64,000 nucleotides of DNA from Dactylosporangium sp040605635 (GCF_040605635.1 NZ_JBEXDG010000051.1:1-64000), one strand, 5' to 3'. Shown: positions 38,006-47,101, counted from the stretch's first letter. Numbers and translations are program-made. Notes: a model not told the origin generated them from the letters alone.

Positions 38006-39925
38006 TTACGCTTCGGCCGGTGCGTCGGCCGCGTCCGCAGGTGCGTTCGGCGCCAGTGCTCGTACCCGGACGAGGACCTCGTCAACCTGTTTGATGCGGG
38101 CCCGCAGGCCTTCCCGTTCGGTGTTCAGCGCCGCCTTGCGCTTCGCCCGCTCCGCCTTGTCCTCCGCGAGGGACTTGTCGATGTTGGCGATGTGCGCGTC
38201 GAGCTGCTTGAGCCGCCGCTCGATCGCCTCGTCGAGGGCGAGGGTCAGCGCGTACTGCAGGTCCGTGAACCGGTGCATGATCTCGTCGGCGAGCGCGGCG
38301 CGGGCCTCGCCGAGGACCTCCCGCAGCCACGCCCTGGTCGCGACCTTGTCCGTCATGCTCTTCCGCTTGAAGATCATGTACGCGCCGGCGGCGAGACCGA
38401 GACCGATACCGATGACGGGGATGACGAGACCCGCGCCGGCGACCCCGGCGAGACCGATCGCGCCGGCACCGGCCATCGCGCCGCGGCCGGCCATCATCGC
38501 CATACCCGCCGAGGACATGACGACCATCGCGCCGTCGCCGCCGCCGCCGTCCCGGCGGGGTTTCGTGCCCAGCGCGTGGCGGAGCTTCGCGTTGAGCTGC
38601 CGCAGCACGTGCTGCAGCTCGTTGGGGTGGAACACCTGCGCGAGGACCCGCTCACCGACCTTGCGGAACCGGAACTCCAGGTCGTGCGACAGCCGCACCG
38701 ACAGGGCGTAGAGGGCCTTGTCGACCTCGGCGGGCAGGTCGTTGATGTCGCCGCGGCCGCCCTTGTCGATCTTCTCCATGAACTGTTCCTGCAGCTGCGT
38801 CATGTACGAGCGCAGCCGCGTCGTCGCCTCCACCCGGGCCCGCTGGGTCTCCGTGGACAGCGCCAGGGACCACTGCCGGGACTCGGTGCGTTTGCGGGTG
38901 GCGACCTGGGCGCGTTCCTCCTTGGCGCGTTCGGCGTCCTTCGGGTCCGGGTCGGTCGCCTTCATCCGGTCGCCGAGCTCCTGGTCGACGCGGATGTACT
39001 CGGAGCGTACCGACCGCAGCACGTTCGCCTGCTGCAGCAGGTGCCCCTTCTTCGCCAGGTCGATGAGGGCGTGCTGCAGCTCCGCGATCCGTGACTCGCG
39101 GATCAGCTCACCGGCGGCCTCCTTCGGCAGCGTCATCGCCAGCTCCGCGAGGCGCGCCGACACCGGGAACCACGGCGCGGACCCGAAGCGGGGCGCGTGC
39201 GTCTGCAGCTGCCCCTTGTTGTCGGCGAGGATCGTGCGCCAGCCCGGGTACGCGTCGACCTTCGTCAACGCGAACAACACGAAGTTGACCTTCTTGCTGG
39301 CCTCGATGAGGAAGTTCATCTCCGGCTTGGAGAACGGCGAGGACGAGTCGACGACGAACAGCAGCGCCGTGGCCCGCTCCACGGCGTCCATGGCGACCTC
39401 GACGTGCATCGAGTCCAGGCCGCCGGTGCCGGGGGTGTCGGTGAGCGTCAGGTACTGCAGCAGCGGCGCCGAATGGTGCACCTCGATCCGGCGTGGCGGG
39501 CGCATCCCGTCGGGGAGCCGGCCCAGGACGGTGCCCCAGTCGCGCAGGTCGCTGAGGTTGATCGGGATCGGGTCCTCACGGCCCGGCACGTACGCGCGGG
39601 CGCCGTGCTGCTGGTTGTGCGTGAACTCCAGGTACGACGCGGTCGCGACGGCCGCGTCGACCGGCGACAGGTTCGGCACCCCCATGAGCATGTTCGTGAG
39701 GCTGCTCTTGCCGCGTTTCGTCTCACCGACGACGACGATCCGGGGGCGTTGCACGTCCCGGCGGCGTTCGGTGTCGACGTCCGCGGCCGCGTCCGGGTCG
39801 ATCTTGCGCAGGTACGCCAGGGAACCGTCGACGCCGGCCTTCAGCAGCTTGCCGAGGGCCGCCTCGGGACTCGGCGGTTTCGGTTTGCCGTTCGCGGGCG
39901 GAGCCGCGTTCTCGGTCGAGGTCAT
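38006..39925 (-). CDS. IniA-like dynamin-family GTPase with membrane hairpin
   Basis: A 639-residue bacterial dynamin-like protein. GTPase motifs: G1 GETKRGKSS (67-75), a Thr-containing switch I near 93-97, G3 DTPG (163-166) and G4 TKVD (221-224). A long helical stalk follows, then a Gly/Ala/Met-rich hydrophobic hairpin (about 466-519, ending GIGLGLAAGAYMIF), which matches the paddle or membrane-insertion part of IniA, then a C-terminal coiled coil (RLKQLDAHIANIDKSLAEDKAERAKRKAALNTERE). Such proteins remodel or fuse membranes. The ATG overlaps the GrpE-like stop (ATGA), implying translational coupling. Partner of the IniC-like GTPase. Confidence 0.92.
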   Translation of the reverse strand: MTSTENAAPPANGKPKPPSPEAALGKLLKAGVDGSLAYLRKIDPDAAADVDTERRRDVQRPRIVVVGETKRGKSSLTNMLMGVPNLSPVDAAVATASYLEFTHNQQHGARAYVPGREDPIPINLSDLRDWGTVLGRLPDGMRPPRRIEVHHSAPLLQYLTLTDTPGTGGLDSMHVEVAMDAVERATALLFVVDSSSPFSKPEMNFLIEASKKVNFVLFALTKVDAYPGWRTILADNKGQLQTHAPRFGSAPWFPVSARLAELAMTLPKEAAGELIRESRIAELQHALIDLAKKGHLLQQANVLRSVRSEYIRVDQELGDRMKATDPDPKDAERAKEERAQVATRKRTESRQWSLALSTETQRARVEATTRLRSYMTQLQEQFMEKIDKGGRGDINDLPAEVDKALYALSVRLSHDLEFRFRKVGERVLAQVFHPNELQHVLRQLNAKLRHALGTKPRRDGGGGDGAMVVMSSAGMAMMAGRGAMAGAGAIGLAGVAGAGLVIPVIGIGLGLAAGAYMIFKRKSMTDKVATRAWLREVLGEARAALADEIMHRFTDLQYALTLALDEAIERRLKQLDAHIANIDKSLAEDKAERAKRKAALNTEREGLRARIKQVDEVLVRVRALAPNAPADAADAPAEA

Positions 39926-40761
39926 CGTGGCTGCTCTCTGCGCGGTTGCGGGCTGGACGTGTGCTGCGGCGGCTGCTGAGCGTGCTGATGGGCGGGCTGG
40001 GCGACCGTCGGGTGGGCGCCGGTCGGGCCGCCCGGGTTGCGGGCCGCCTGGTAGACGGTGACGATCGGGGCACGCAGCACCCGGCCGTCCCGGTCGAGGT
40101 AGCCGGGGACCTCGACCGCGGCGATCGACCCGATCAGCGCCGGGTCCGCGGACGGTGCCGCGCCGCCGGCCTCGTGGTGCGCCGGGTCGAACCGGGCCCC
40201 GGTCGGCTCCAGGGTCGTGACCCCGGCCTCCGCGAGGGCGGCGCCGAGCCGGTCACCGAGCGCCTTGGACGTGACCCGGTCCCGGACGTAGATGCACGCC
40301 TGCACGAGCGCGCGCCGGTCCTGGTCGGCGGGGCCGGTGCCGTTGCCGCGGGCGGCGACGGGGACCTGCACCTGGCGGGGCCCGCCCCGCGTGGACAGCA
40401 GCAGGAGCAGCAGCAGGGCCGCGCCGACGAGGAGCGCACCGACGAACGCGGTCGCCGCCGCGGTCACCCCGAACGGCTCCTGCGCCGTGCACGCCGGTGT
40501 CGCCGCCTGCACGACGGCAGCGGCGGCGGTGGTCGGCTGCTGCTTCGGCGGCTGCTCGGGGGCGCCGCCACCACCGACGGGGTCACCGATGCCGGCGCCG
40601 CCGTTCGCGGTGGCCGGCGCGGTCGTGGCGGTGGTCGACACCGGCTGCGCCGGGCAGTCGGGGGCACCGCTGATCAGACCGGTCGCGGCGCCGGTGAGCA
40701 CAGCGACGATCAGGGCAACAGCCACGGCGACGAGACGCAGGCCGTTGGAGGACGAGAACAT
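39922..40761 (-). CDS. Two-helix membrane protein with C-terminal GrpE-like domain
   Basis: A 279-residue protein. Two membrane helices (9-30 and 97-123) flank an extracytoplasmic loop rich in Ala/Thr/Pro with two Cys (36 and 91) that could form a disulfide. The cytoplasmic part (148-238) carries the beta-wing pattern of GrpE: the motif FDPAHHEA (191-198) and VPGYLDRDGRVLRAPIVTVYQ (218-238, in which GrpE has a Gly-Tyr and Arg-x-Leu-Arg-x-Ala). GrpE exchanges nucleotide on Hsp70; the long coiled coil of GrpE is missing. A His/Gln/Pro-rich tail ends it. The ATG at 40761 was chosen over a longer start that would overlap the IniC-like gene. Confidence 0.85.
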   Translation of the reverse strand: MFSSSNGLRLVAVAVALIVAVLTGAATGLISGAPDCPAQPVSTTATTAPATANGGAGIGDPVGGGGAPEQPPKQQPTTAAAAVVQAATPACTAQEPFGVTAAATAFVGALLVGAALLLLLLLSTRGGPRQVQVPVAARGNGTGPADQDRRALVQACIYVRDRVTSKALGDRLGAALAEAGVTTLEPTGARFDPAHHEAGGAAPSADPALIGSIAAVEVPGYLDRDGRVLRAPIVTVYQAARNPGGPTGAHPTVAQPAHQHAQQPPQHTSSPQPRREQPR

Positions 40762-40786
40762 TCCCGGCTCCCGGGGGTAGGTGCCT

Positions 40787-42298
40787 TCAGTTGACACGGG
40801 CTTGGCCACGGATACGTTGCGACAGCAGGTAGAAACCGCGGTGCGCGACGAGCGCGACCCGCGACTGGGACGGGCTGGCACCGGCGACGGCGTAGGCGCG
40901 CCAGCGGGTCGCGGCGTCCAACGCTGCCCGGACCATCTGGTCACGGTCGGATCCCTGCAGGTTCAGGATCCAGCCGGGGTCGTTGGACAGGGCGAGGCGG
41001 GTCAGTTCGCCTTCCATCTGGTCCGGGAGGTCGACGGCGCCGGTCGTGACGAGCTGCGCGACCTCGAGCAGCCGCAGCCGGTGCGACTCCGGCTGCTGCA
41101 GGACCCGTTCGATCGCGTCGCGGAGCAGCTCCCGGTCGTGCGGGCGCTCGGCGTGGCTGGCGATCTTCTCCAGGCTCGACAGTGCCCACCCGGCCTTGAT
41201 CGCGTCGGTCCGCCACCGGAACGCGTGGTCGAGGGTCTGCCGCAGGCGCGGGAACCCGGACGCCTGGAACAGCATCCGGACGAGCTCACCGGTGGCGAGG
41301 GTCGGCTTGTTGACCAGCTGCGCGATCGCGAACGAGATCCCGTACAGGTCGAGCAGGCGCAGCAGCCGCTCCCGCGACTCGCGGGTGATCCCGCACTCAC
41401 GGGTCGTGAACAGGTCGACGGACGCGAGCAGGACGGTGCGTTCCCCGGCGGGGAGCGCGGCGAGCTGCCGCAGCGCCTCACAGTCCGCCGCCGTCAACCG
41501 GCCCGCCTCCGTCGTCTCGGCGAGCAGCCCGACGACCGGCACCACATCGGAGACCACCCGGCGCAGGACCTTCGACTGGTCCGAGGCGAGGGGCGCGACG
41601 ATCGGCCACGGGTCCTGACCGCCGCCGGCGAGCTTGTCGACCTTGTTGAACAGGCCGAGGGAGTTGATCGGGTTGCTGGACAGGCGGGCGGAGATCGACC
41701 GGAACGCCTCCAGGGCCTGCACGTCGTCCTCACGCACCGACTGCGTGAACACGTAGATGATCGCCTCGGCGCCGGACAGGGCACCGGCGGAGTCGGAGTC
41801 GAGGTCGTCGTCGATCGGCGCCTCGGAGAACAGGAACCGGCGCGCCTGGTCCGACACGGACGTGTTCGCGCTGGACAGGCCGGGCGTGTCGACGACGGTC
41901 AGGTCCCGCAGGTGGTCGCTGGTCAGGGTCACGTCGACGTAGGCGACGTCGTGACGGGCGACGCCGAGCCGCTGCGGGATCATCCCGGCCTCGTCGAGGG
42001 GGAGACTGACCCGGGCACCGTTGCGTTTGACGACGTCGACCCGGTCGGAGGTGCCGTACCGGAACTGGGTCACGATACGGGTGCACTCACCGACCTCCGT
42101 CGGCGCGACCCGCCGGCCGATGAGCGCGTTGACGAGCGTGGACTTGCCGGACTTGAGCCGGCCCGCGATCGCGACCCGCAGCGGCTCGCCGAGCCTGCGG
42201 CGCACGTCGACGACCTGCGTCTGGGCGCCGCCGCCGAGCCGGTTGCCGACCTCGGCGCACAGGTCCGCGACCCGGGAACTGAGTGGTCCTGGAGCCAC
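40787..42298 (-). CDS. IniC-like dynamin-family GTPase
   Basis: A 503-residue dynamin-like protein. G1 GRLKSGKST (46-54), switch I ECTRIVTQFRYG (Thr73/77), G3 DTPG (137-140) and G4 NKVD (218-221). Compared with the IniA-like partner it lacks the hydrophobic hairpin, as does mycobacterial IniC, so it is probably recruited to the membrane by its partner. GTG start, four bases after the stop of the small gene at 42303-42464; it ends 25 bases before the GrpE-like gene. Confidence 0.92.
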   Translation of the reverse strand: MAPGPLSSRVADLCAEVGNRLGGGAQTQVVDVRRRLGEPLRVAIAGRLKSGKSTLVNALIGRRVAPTEVGECTRIVTQFRYGTSDRVDVVKRNGARVSLPLDEAGMIPQRLGVARHDVAYVDVTLTSDHLRDLTVVDTPGLSSANTSVSDQARRFLFSEAPIDDDLDSDSAGALSGAEAIIYVFTQSVREDDVQALEAFRSISARLSSNPINSLGLFNKVDKLAGGGQDPWPIVAPLASDQSKVLRRVVSDVVPVVGLLAETTEAGRLTAADCEALRQLAALPAGERTVLLASVDLFTTRECGITRESRERLLRLLDLYGISFAIAQLVNKPTLATGELVRMLFQASGFPRLRQTLDHAFRWRTDAIKAGWALSSLEKIASHAERPHDRELLRDAIERVLQQPESHRLRLLEVAQLVTTGAVDLPDQMEGELTRLALSNDPGWILNLQGSDRDQMVRAALDAATRWRAYAVAGASPSQSRVALVAHRGFYLLSQRIRGQARVN

Positions 42299-42302
42299 GT
42301 CG

Positions 42303-42464
42303 TCAGCCCCGGACCACGCGCAGGCCGAGCCCGGTGCGGGAGCCCGTGTGGCCCGGAAGGTCAGATACGTGCCCCGGGAGACTGATCACCGACTGCGCGA
42401 GGCCGATGTGTTCGGCCAGAATGCCGACGTACCCTCGGGGTTCCAAGGGGTGGTCCTCGCTCAT
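42303..42464 (-). CDS. Small protein (53 aa) leading the ini-like operon
   Basis: A short frame, MSEDHPLEPRGYVGILAEHI then GLAQSVISLPGHVSDLPGHTG and a basic tail, starts at an ATG with GGGAG six bases upstream and stops four bases before the IniC-like GTG. The ribosome site, tight spacing and balanced composition make it likely to be real. The family is unknown to me. It may be a leader peptide or a small partner of the GTPase. Confidence 0.65.
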   Translation of the reverse strand: MSEDHPLEPRGYVGILAEHIGLAQSVISLPGHVSDLPGHTGSRTGLGLRVVRG

Positions 42465-42526
42465 TACTCGCTCCCGGGTGGAATCAGACCGTCATGTCAC
42501 GCACGTACGGCACACACACTACGAAT

Positions 42527-42544
42527 ATCCTGCGCGCGCAGGAT
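42527..42544. promoter_or_regulatory. 18-base perfect palindrome in the ini/regulator divergent promoter
   Basis: ATCCTGCGCGCGCAGGAT lies 32 bases before the LuxR-type regulator start and 62 bases before the small gene at 42464. It is flanked by ACGAA and TTCGT half-sites. It is well placed to control both directions and is a candidate binding site for the regulator itself. Confidence 0.55.
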
Positions 42545-42575
42545 CCCATGTTCGTGCCACGAATGGAGGCGAGAA

Positions 42576-45116
42576 GTGCCTGAGGCACCGACTGACGAGC
42601 CGGTCGCCGGAGCCGTACCCGCTGGGCCGCCGGCCGGCGCGACGGCCGGCCGGGCGACGGTGGGTGCCGCCGCGTGGCCGCCCGCCGACCTGGTCGCCGC
42701 GGCGGTCGACGCCCTGCGTAACCCCGGTCTGGTGGTCATCGCGGGGGCGCCCGGCACGGGCCGCTCCACGGTGCTCAAGCGCCTCGGTGAGACGTTCCGC
42801 GGGTCCGTGTTCGCCGGTGGTGCCCTGGCGATGCTGCGTGGCGTGCCCGCCCTGCCGCTGTCGCGGGCGGTGCGGGTGCGGCTGCCGTCACATGAGGCGC
42901 CGCTGCTCGCCGAGGCCGTCCGGTCCCGGGTCCGTCACGGTCTGCTCCTCCTCGACGACCTGCAGTGGGCGGATCCGCTGACGATCGCCGCGCTCCCGGC
43001 GATCGCGGAACACTGTCGGATAGCCGTCACGTTGCGCACACCGCACCGGCTGCCCGGCGACGCCGAACAGGTGCTACGCGCCGCCGCGACCGCGTGGCTG
43101 AACGTGCCGGCGATGCCCGCCGGCGCCGCCGCCGCGCTCGTGCGGCAGATCGCGCCCGGCGCCACCACGACCGTCGTCGCCGACGTCGTCCGCCGCGCCG
43201 GCGGCGTGCCCCTCGCCGTGTCCGCGATCGCGAAACACGTCGCGCAGGGCGGCACCCCCCTCGACTCCGACAAGGGCCTCGCGTACACGGTCGCCGGCGC
43301 CCTCGCCGACCTCAACCGTCCCGCGCGTACCGCGATGGCCGCCCTCGGCCTCCTCGGCCGCCCGGTCACCGCCACCGTCCTCGGCGAGGGCATCGCCGAG
43401 CTCACCGCGACCGGCCTGGTCGAGGTCGACGACGCCGGTGTCGCCGCGCCGGTGTCGCCGTACACCGCCGAGGTCGCCGCGGGTCTGCTCGAACCCGCCG
43501 AGCGGGTCGCGTTGCACCGCCGGCTCGCCGGGCTCGTCCCGCCGCGTGAGGCGGCCCGGCACCTCGCCGCCGCCCGCGCCGCGGGCGACGCGTACCAGGT
43601 CGCGGTCCGCGCCGCCCGCGGCGCCGCGTCCACCGGCGAACGCGCCGAACTGCTGCTGCTCGCCTGCGACCTGCCCGGCGTCACCGCGGCCGCCGACGTG
43701 CGTCTGGACGCCGCGCGGGCCGCGCTCGCCGCCGGCCGGCCCGGCTCGTGCCTGCGGGTCCTGGACGCCGCCGCCGTCGACGACCCCGCGATCGGCGCCG
43801 TCGGCGCGGTCCTGCGCGGTGAGGCACTCCTGCAGCAGGGCAACCCGGCCGCCGCCGGCGAAGCCGTGTCCACCGTCGGTGACGACGCCGCCGGTGACGT
43901 GATCGGCGCCCGCGACCGGGTGCAGCTGCTCGCGACCCTGTCCAGGGACCCCGACGCGGCCCTGACCCGCGCCGAGGAGCTCCTCCGCGTGCACGGCGAG
44001 GCACCCGCCCACCCGGGGCTACGCGCCGCGATCGCCGCCGTCCGCGCCGGCACCCGCCGCCCCGGCTGGGAATACGGGCTCGCGTCCGCGGCGTCCGCGG
44101 CAGGGCAGGCCGGTGACGTCCTCGCCGCCCGCTGGTCCGCGTGGCTGCTCGTGGAGACCCTCACCGCCGACGCCCGCCTCACCGAAGCGTCCAACGCCGC
44201 CGCAGCCGCCGCCGCGGCGTGCGCGGGGGACCTCGCGTACTCGTGGCAGACCCGGTTCATCGCCGCGCAACTGTGGTGCGACGCGCTGCGCGGCGAGGAG
44301 ATCGACGAGGTCGTCCGCCGCGCCGGTGACCTCACCGACCGCACCCTCCCGGCCGTCGCCCGCGGGTACGCGGTCGCCGCCGCCAGCCTCGCCGAGGCCG
44401 ACGGCGGTCTCCTCGCCCCCGCCCGGGCCCGCCTCGAAGCCCTCACCGGCCGCCCGTCCTCGACCGGCCCGGTCCTGGACTGGGTCACCCGCGAGGCCGC
44501 CTGGCTCGACGGACAACCCGACCATGCCATCGGAGCGATCGGGGAGCTGTCCGCCCCGCCGCTGGTGGACGGGCTGCGGCGGATCACCGCCCGGTGGGCC
44601 GCGTACGACGCCGGGGACAGCGCGTTCGTCGCCGGCGACGCCGGCGACCGGCCCCTCGCCGCAGTCGCCGCGACCCTCGACGCGTGGAAGGCCCCGGACC
44701 AGTTCACGGCCGCGGCCGCCGCCTGGCGGGACCTCGCCCGCCGCGAAGAGGTCCGCTGCCTGCTCGCCCAGGGCATCCTCGAAGAGGACGCCGAACGCGC
44801 CGTCCCCGCGCTGCTGGAAGCCGAACGCCTCGCCGAGGAAGCCGGCCTCGTCGTGCTGCTGGGCCGGACCCGGCGGGCGCTGCGCCGCCACGCGATCCGC
44901 CGCGACACCCGCGGCCGCCGCGCCGGCGACGACCTCACCGACCGGGAACGCGACGTGCTGCGCCTCGTCGCCAACGGCGAACCGACCCGCCGCATCGCCG
45001 GTCAGCTCGGCATCTCCCGCGAGACCGTCGAAACGCACATCCGCTCCGGCATGCGGAAGCTCGGCGCCCGCACCCGCACCGAAGCCGCCGCACTTGCTAT
45101 CGAGGAGCTTGGATGA
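42576..45116 (+). CDS. Large LuxR-family regulator with AAA/STAND ATPase domain, IniR-like
   Basis: An 846-residue protein. Residues 30-250 form a STAND/AAA ATPase with P-loop GAPGTGRSTVLKR (about 55-67) and Walker B LLLLDDLQWADPLT; the middle 500 residues are Ala/Arg-rich helical repeats; the C-terminus has a LuxR helix-turn-helix (LTDRERDVLRLVANGEPTRRIAGQLGISRETVETHIRSGMRKLG). The GTG at 42576 has GGAGG six bases upstream. It is divergent from the dynamin operon, as is the large LuxR-type regulator IniR (Rv0339c) near mycobacterial iniBAC. It probably activates the operon on an envelope signal. Confidence 0.9.
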   Translation: MPEAPTDEPVAGAVPAGPPAGATAGRATVGAAAWPPADLVAAAVDALRNPGLVVIAGAPGTGRSTVLKRLGETFRGSVFAGGALAMLRGVPALPLSRAVRVRLPSHEAPLLAEAVRSRVRHGLLLLDDLQWADPLTIAALPAIAEHCRIAVTLRTPHRLPGDAEQVLRAAATAWLNVPAMPAGAAAALVRQIAPGATTTVVADVVRRAGGVPLAVSAIAKHVAQGGTPLDSDKGLAYTVAGALADLNRPARTAMAALGLLGRPVTATVLGEGIAELTATGLVEVDDAGVAAPVSPYTAEVAAGLLEPAERVALHRRLAGLVPPREAARHLAAARAAGDAYQVAVRAARGAASTGERAELLLLACDLPGVTAAADVRLDAARAALAAGRPGSCLRVLDAAAVDDPAIGAVGAVLRGEALLQQGNPAAAGEAVSTVGDDAAGDVIGARDRVQLLATLSRDPDAALTRAEELLRVHGEAPAHPGLRAAIAAVRAGTRRPGWEYGLASAASAAGQAGDVLAARWSAWLLVETLTADARLTEASNAAAAAAAACAGDLAYSWQTRFIAAQLWCDALRGEEIDEVVRRAGDLTDRTLPAVARGYAVAAASLAEADGGLLAPARARLEALTGRPSSTGPVLDWVTREAAWLDGQPDHAIGAIGELSAPPLVDGLRRITARWAAYDAGDSAFVAGDAGDRPLAAVAATLDAWKAPDQFTAAAAAWRDLARREEVRCLLAQGILEEDAERAVPALLEAERLAEEAGLVVLLGRTRRALRRHAIRRDTRGRRAGDDLTDRERDVLRLVANGEPTRRIAGQLGISRETVETHIRSGMRKLGARTRTEAAALAIEELG

Positions 45117-45132
45117 GTAACGGTGTGGTCTT

Positions 45133-45774
45133 GTGCGTGAGGGCCTGCGCACCGCATCGTTGGCGGATGACACCCGCTGCACCGACCCGACCCACCGGCT
45201 GCGTAACCGGTCTGGGCCGCTGATGGCGGGCGACCCCGCACTCGCACCCCGCTACGTCGTCGCGTCCGGCGGCGACGCCACCAGCGTGCTGCGCCGCCTC
45301 GCCCGGGCCGGCTGGAGCACCCGGGAAGGGTTCGCGCTCACCGACCAGGCCTGGGACGTCTCCGACGCGCGCCTCGCCCTGTACGGACGCGTCACCGAGG
45401 CCGACACCGCCGAGCTCGCGCTGCTCGCCGCCGCCCGCGGCGCCGGGATCGTCGCCATCTGCGACGCCGGCGGCGACATCGGCCGGGCGCTGCTCGCCGA
45501 CCTCGCCCGGATCGGCCCCGTCACCACCGACCCCGACGCGGACCTCGGCACCACCCCCGAACCGGACAGCGGCGGCCCCACCCTCGCCCCCGAACAACGC
45601 GCCCTGCTCGAACGCCTCGCCGGCGGCGAGACGATCGCCGCCGCCGCGGCCGCGGAGTTCCTGTCGCTGCGCACCGCGAACCGGCGCATCGCCGAGGCCC
45701 GCGAAGCCCTCGGCGTCCGCACCACCCGCGAAGCGGTCCTCGCCTACCTGCGCATCAAACGCGAAGGCGGCTGA
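45133..45774 (+). CDS. Small LuxR-type HTH protein
   Basis: A 213-residue protein whose C-terminus (LAPEQRALLERLAGGETIAAAAAAEFLSLRTANRRIAEAREALGVRTTREAVLAY) is a LuxR/NarL-like helix-turn-helix. Its N-terminal 130 residues, ending with an Asp/Thr-rich linker, have no recognisable receiver domain (no conserved Asp-Asp-Lys set). It follows the large LuxR regulator by 16 bases. The start is uncertain: GTG 45133 or ATG 45223 (MAGDPALAPRYVVAS); the latter begins where the sequence looks ordered. Confidence 0.75.
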   Translation: MREGLRTASLADDTRCTDPTHRLRNRSGPLMAGDPALAPRYVVASGGDATSVLRRLARAGWSTREGFALTDQAWDVSDARLALYGRVTEADTAELALLAAARGAGIVAICDAGGDIGRALLADLARIGPVTTDPDADLGTTPEPDSGGPTLAPEQRALLERLAGGETIAAAAAAEFLSLRTANRRIAEAREALGVRTTREAVLAYLRIKREGG

Positions 45775-45808
45775 CCTACCGGACCAGACCCGCGTGCGCT
45801 TTTAGGCG

Positions 45809-47101
45809 TCAGCAATCGCCGCCAGTGGACGACGTCATGATTGACACTTCGCGCACGTGAGTGAGGTCAACCGTCGGTGTCAGCTCCACGCTGCTGGCTT
45901 CCAACGCCTTGTCCGAGGAAGCTCGTCCAACCGTGACAGCGCCGACCTGGTCATTCGGCTGGCACGGATCCGGCATCACAACACGATTTCCCACATGCAC
46001 CGTATACACCTTGTCACCTGTCGGCATGCGCTCCATGACGAGGCTCGTGCCGGTGCCCCGCACCGAGCCCGGCACATCGCTGATGTTGGTGTACGCCGGG
46101 CCGGCGAATCCGGTACTGGTCACCAGGTCAATGGTCGCTTCGCCACGTGGGACGTCAACCGTGGTCACGCGTCCGACCAGACCCTCGGTCACAACAGCGA
46201 GCTGGCCTCGCCGCACCGCCTGGATCTGCTGGACAGCCACAACGATCTGCTTGCCGGTTGCAGCCACCACCTTGCCCGGCACCCCTCGCGCGTCGCCGTC
46301 GGCACCGCCGTCGCCTAGCACCTCGAACACCTTCGTCATCTTGGCCAGCGGTCGATTCGGCTTGACAAATCCGGAGATGGTCGTTGATTGCGCTGTCGCG
46401 ATCAGCGGGAACCCCTGGACAACAAGGCGGCTGGTCGGCGCGTCGGGATCGCCGATCATCTCATCGTCGATGACCGTGTTTGAGACTCGCACTGTGGTGA
46501 CGCCTGGCATGGCGACAGCGATGGCGTAGGTACCAAAATCATCCGTGCTGACTGCTCCGACCGGTCCGGTCAACCGGGGACTGACCAGGCTGATCACCTG
46601 CGTCGTGACGGGGTCGGGTGCGGGCCGATCCGCCCGGAGCCGCAACGCCTTGGCCGCGCTCACATCACTGGTGAAGAACGCCAACCGCGCGGCACCCTGC
46701 TTGTCGTAACCCTGCAAGACTGCGATCGAGTGCAATTGCTGGTCATTCCGCATTGCGACGAAAGCCCGGACAGCGGTGTGCGGCCCTCCTGTCCCGGCAG
46801 CATCCCAGACGTCCGTGGCCTCCTGTACCAGACCGGCATCGACGTCACCGACAGCAGACCAGCCCAGGAACGGGCCGTCCGGGGGTGGCGCAGCAAGCTG
46901 TGGCGCCGAGCCGAATCCGACCACCCTGAACATGCTCACCAGCACTGCCACGCACACGGCGGCCGCCGCACCGGCGGTCACACGCCGCCGCCGACGAAGC
47001 CGACGTGACCGCCGCATGACCTTGTCAACGTAGCCCTCGACAGGTTTCACCGGCTCGGCCAGGGCAGCGAGGCGGTCACGCAACTCTGTCTGGCTATGCA
47101 T
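45809..47101 (-). CDS. Membrane protein with MreC-like domain, sigma-factor partner
   Basis: A 430-residue protein. A short cytoplasmic N-terminus with a very basic stretch (RRSRRLRRRRR) precedes one membrane helix (about 41-62). In the extracytoplasmic part, residues about 280-400 (GKVVAATGKQIVVAVQQIQAVRRGQLAVVTEGLVGRVTTVD...STGFAGPAYTNISDVPGSVRGTG) match the beta domain of MreC, a cell-shape scaffold. Its start overlaps the SigE-type sigma gene by eight bases, where an anti-sigma factor is normally encoded, but there is no zinc-anti-sigma HxxxCxxC motif. It probably senses the wall and restrains the sigma factor; inferred. Confidence 0.8.
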   Translation of the reverse strand: MHSQTELRDRLAALAEPVKPVEGYVDKVMRRSRRLRRRRRVTAGAAAAVCVAVLVSMFRVVGFGSAPQLAAPPPDGPFLGWSAVGDVDAGLVQEATDVWDAAGTGGPHTAVRAFVAMRNDQQLHSIAVLQGYDKQGAARLAFFTSDVSAAKALRLRADRPAPDPVTTQVISLVSPRLTGPVGAVSTDDFGTYAIAVAMPGVTTVRVSNTVIDDEMIGDPDAPTSRLVVQGFPLIATAQSTTISGFVKPNRPLAKMTKVFEVLGDGGADGDARGVPGKVVAATGKQIVVAVQQIQAVRRGQLAVVTEGLVGRVTTVDVPRGEATIDLVTSTGFAGPAYTNISDVPGSVRGTGTSLVMERMPTGDKVYTVHVGNRVVMPDPCQPNDQVGAVTVGRASSDKALEASSVELTPTVDLTHVREVSIMTSSTGGDC

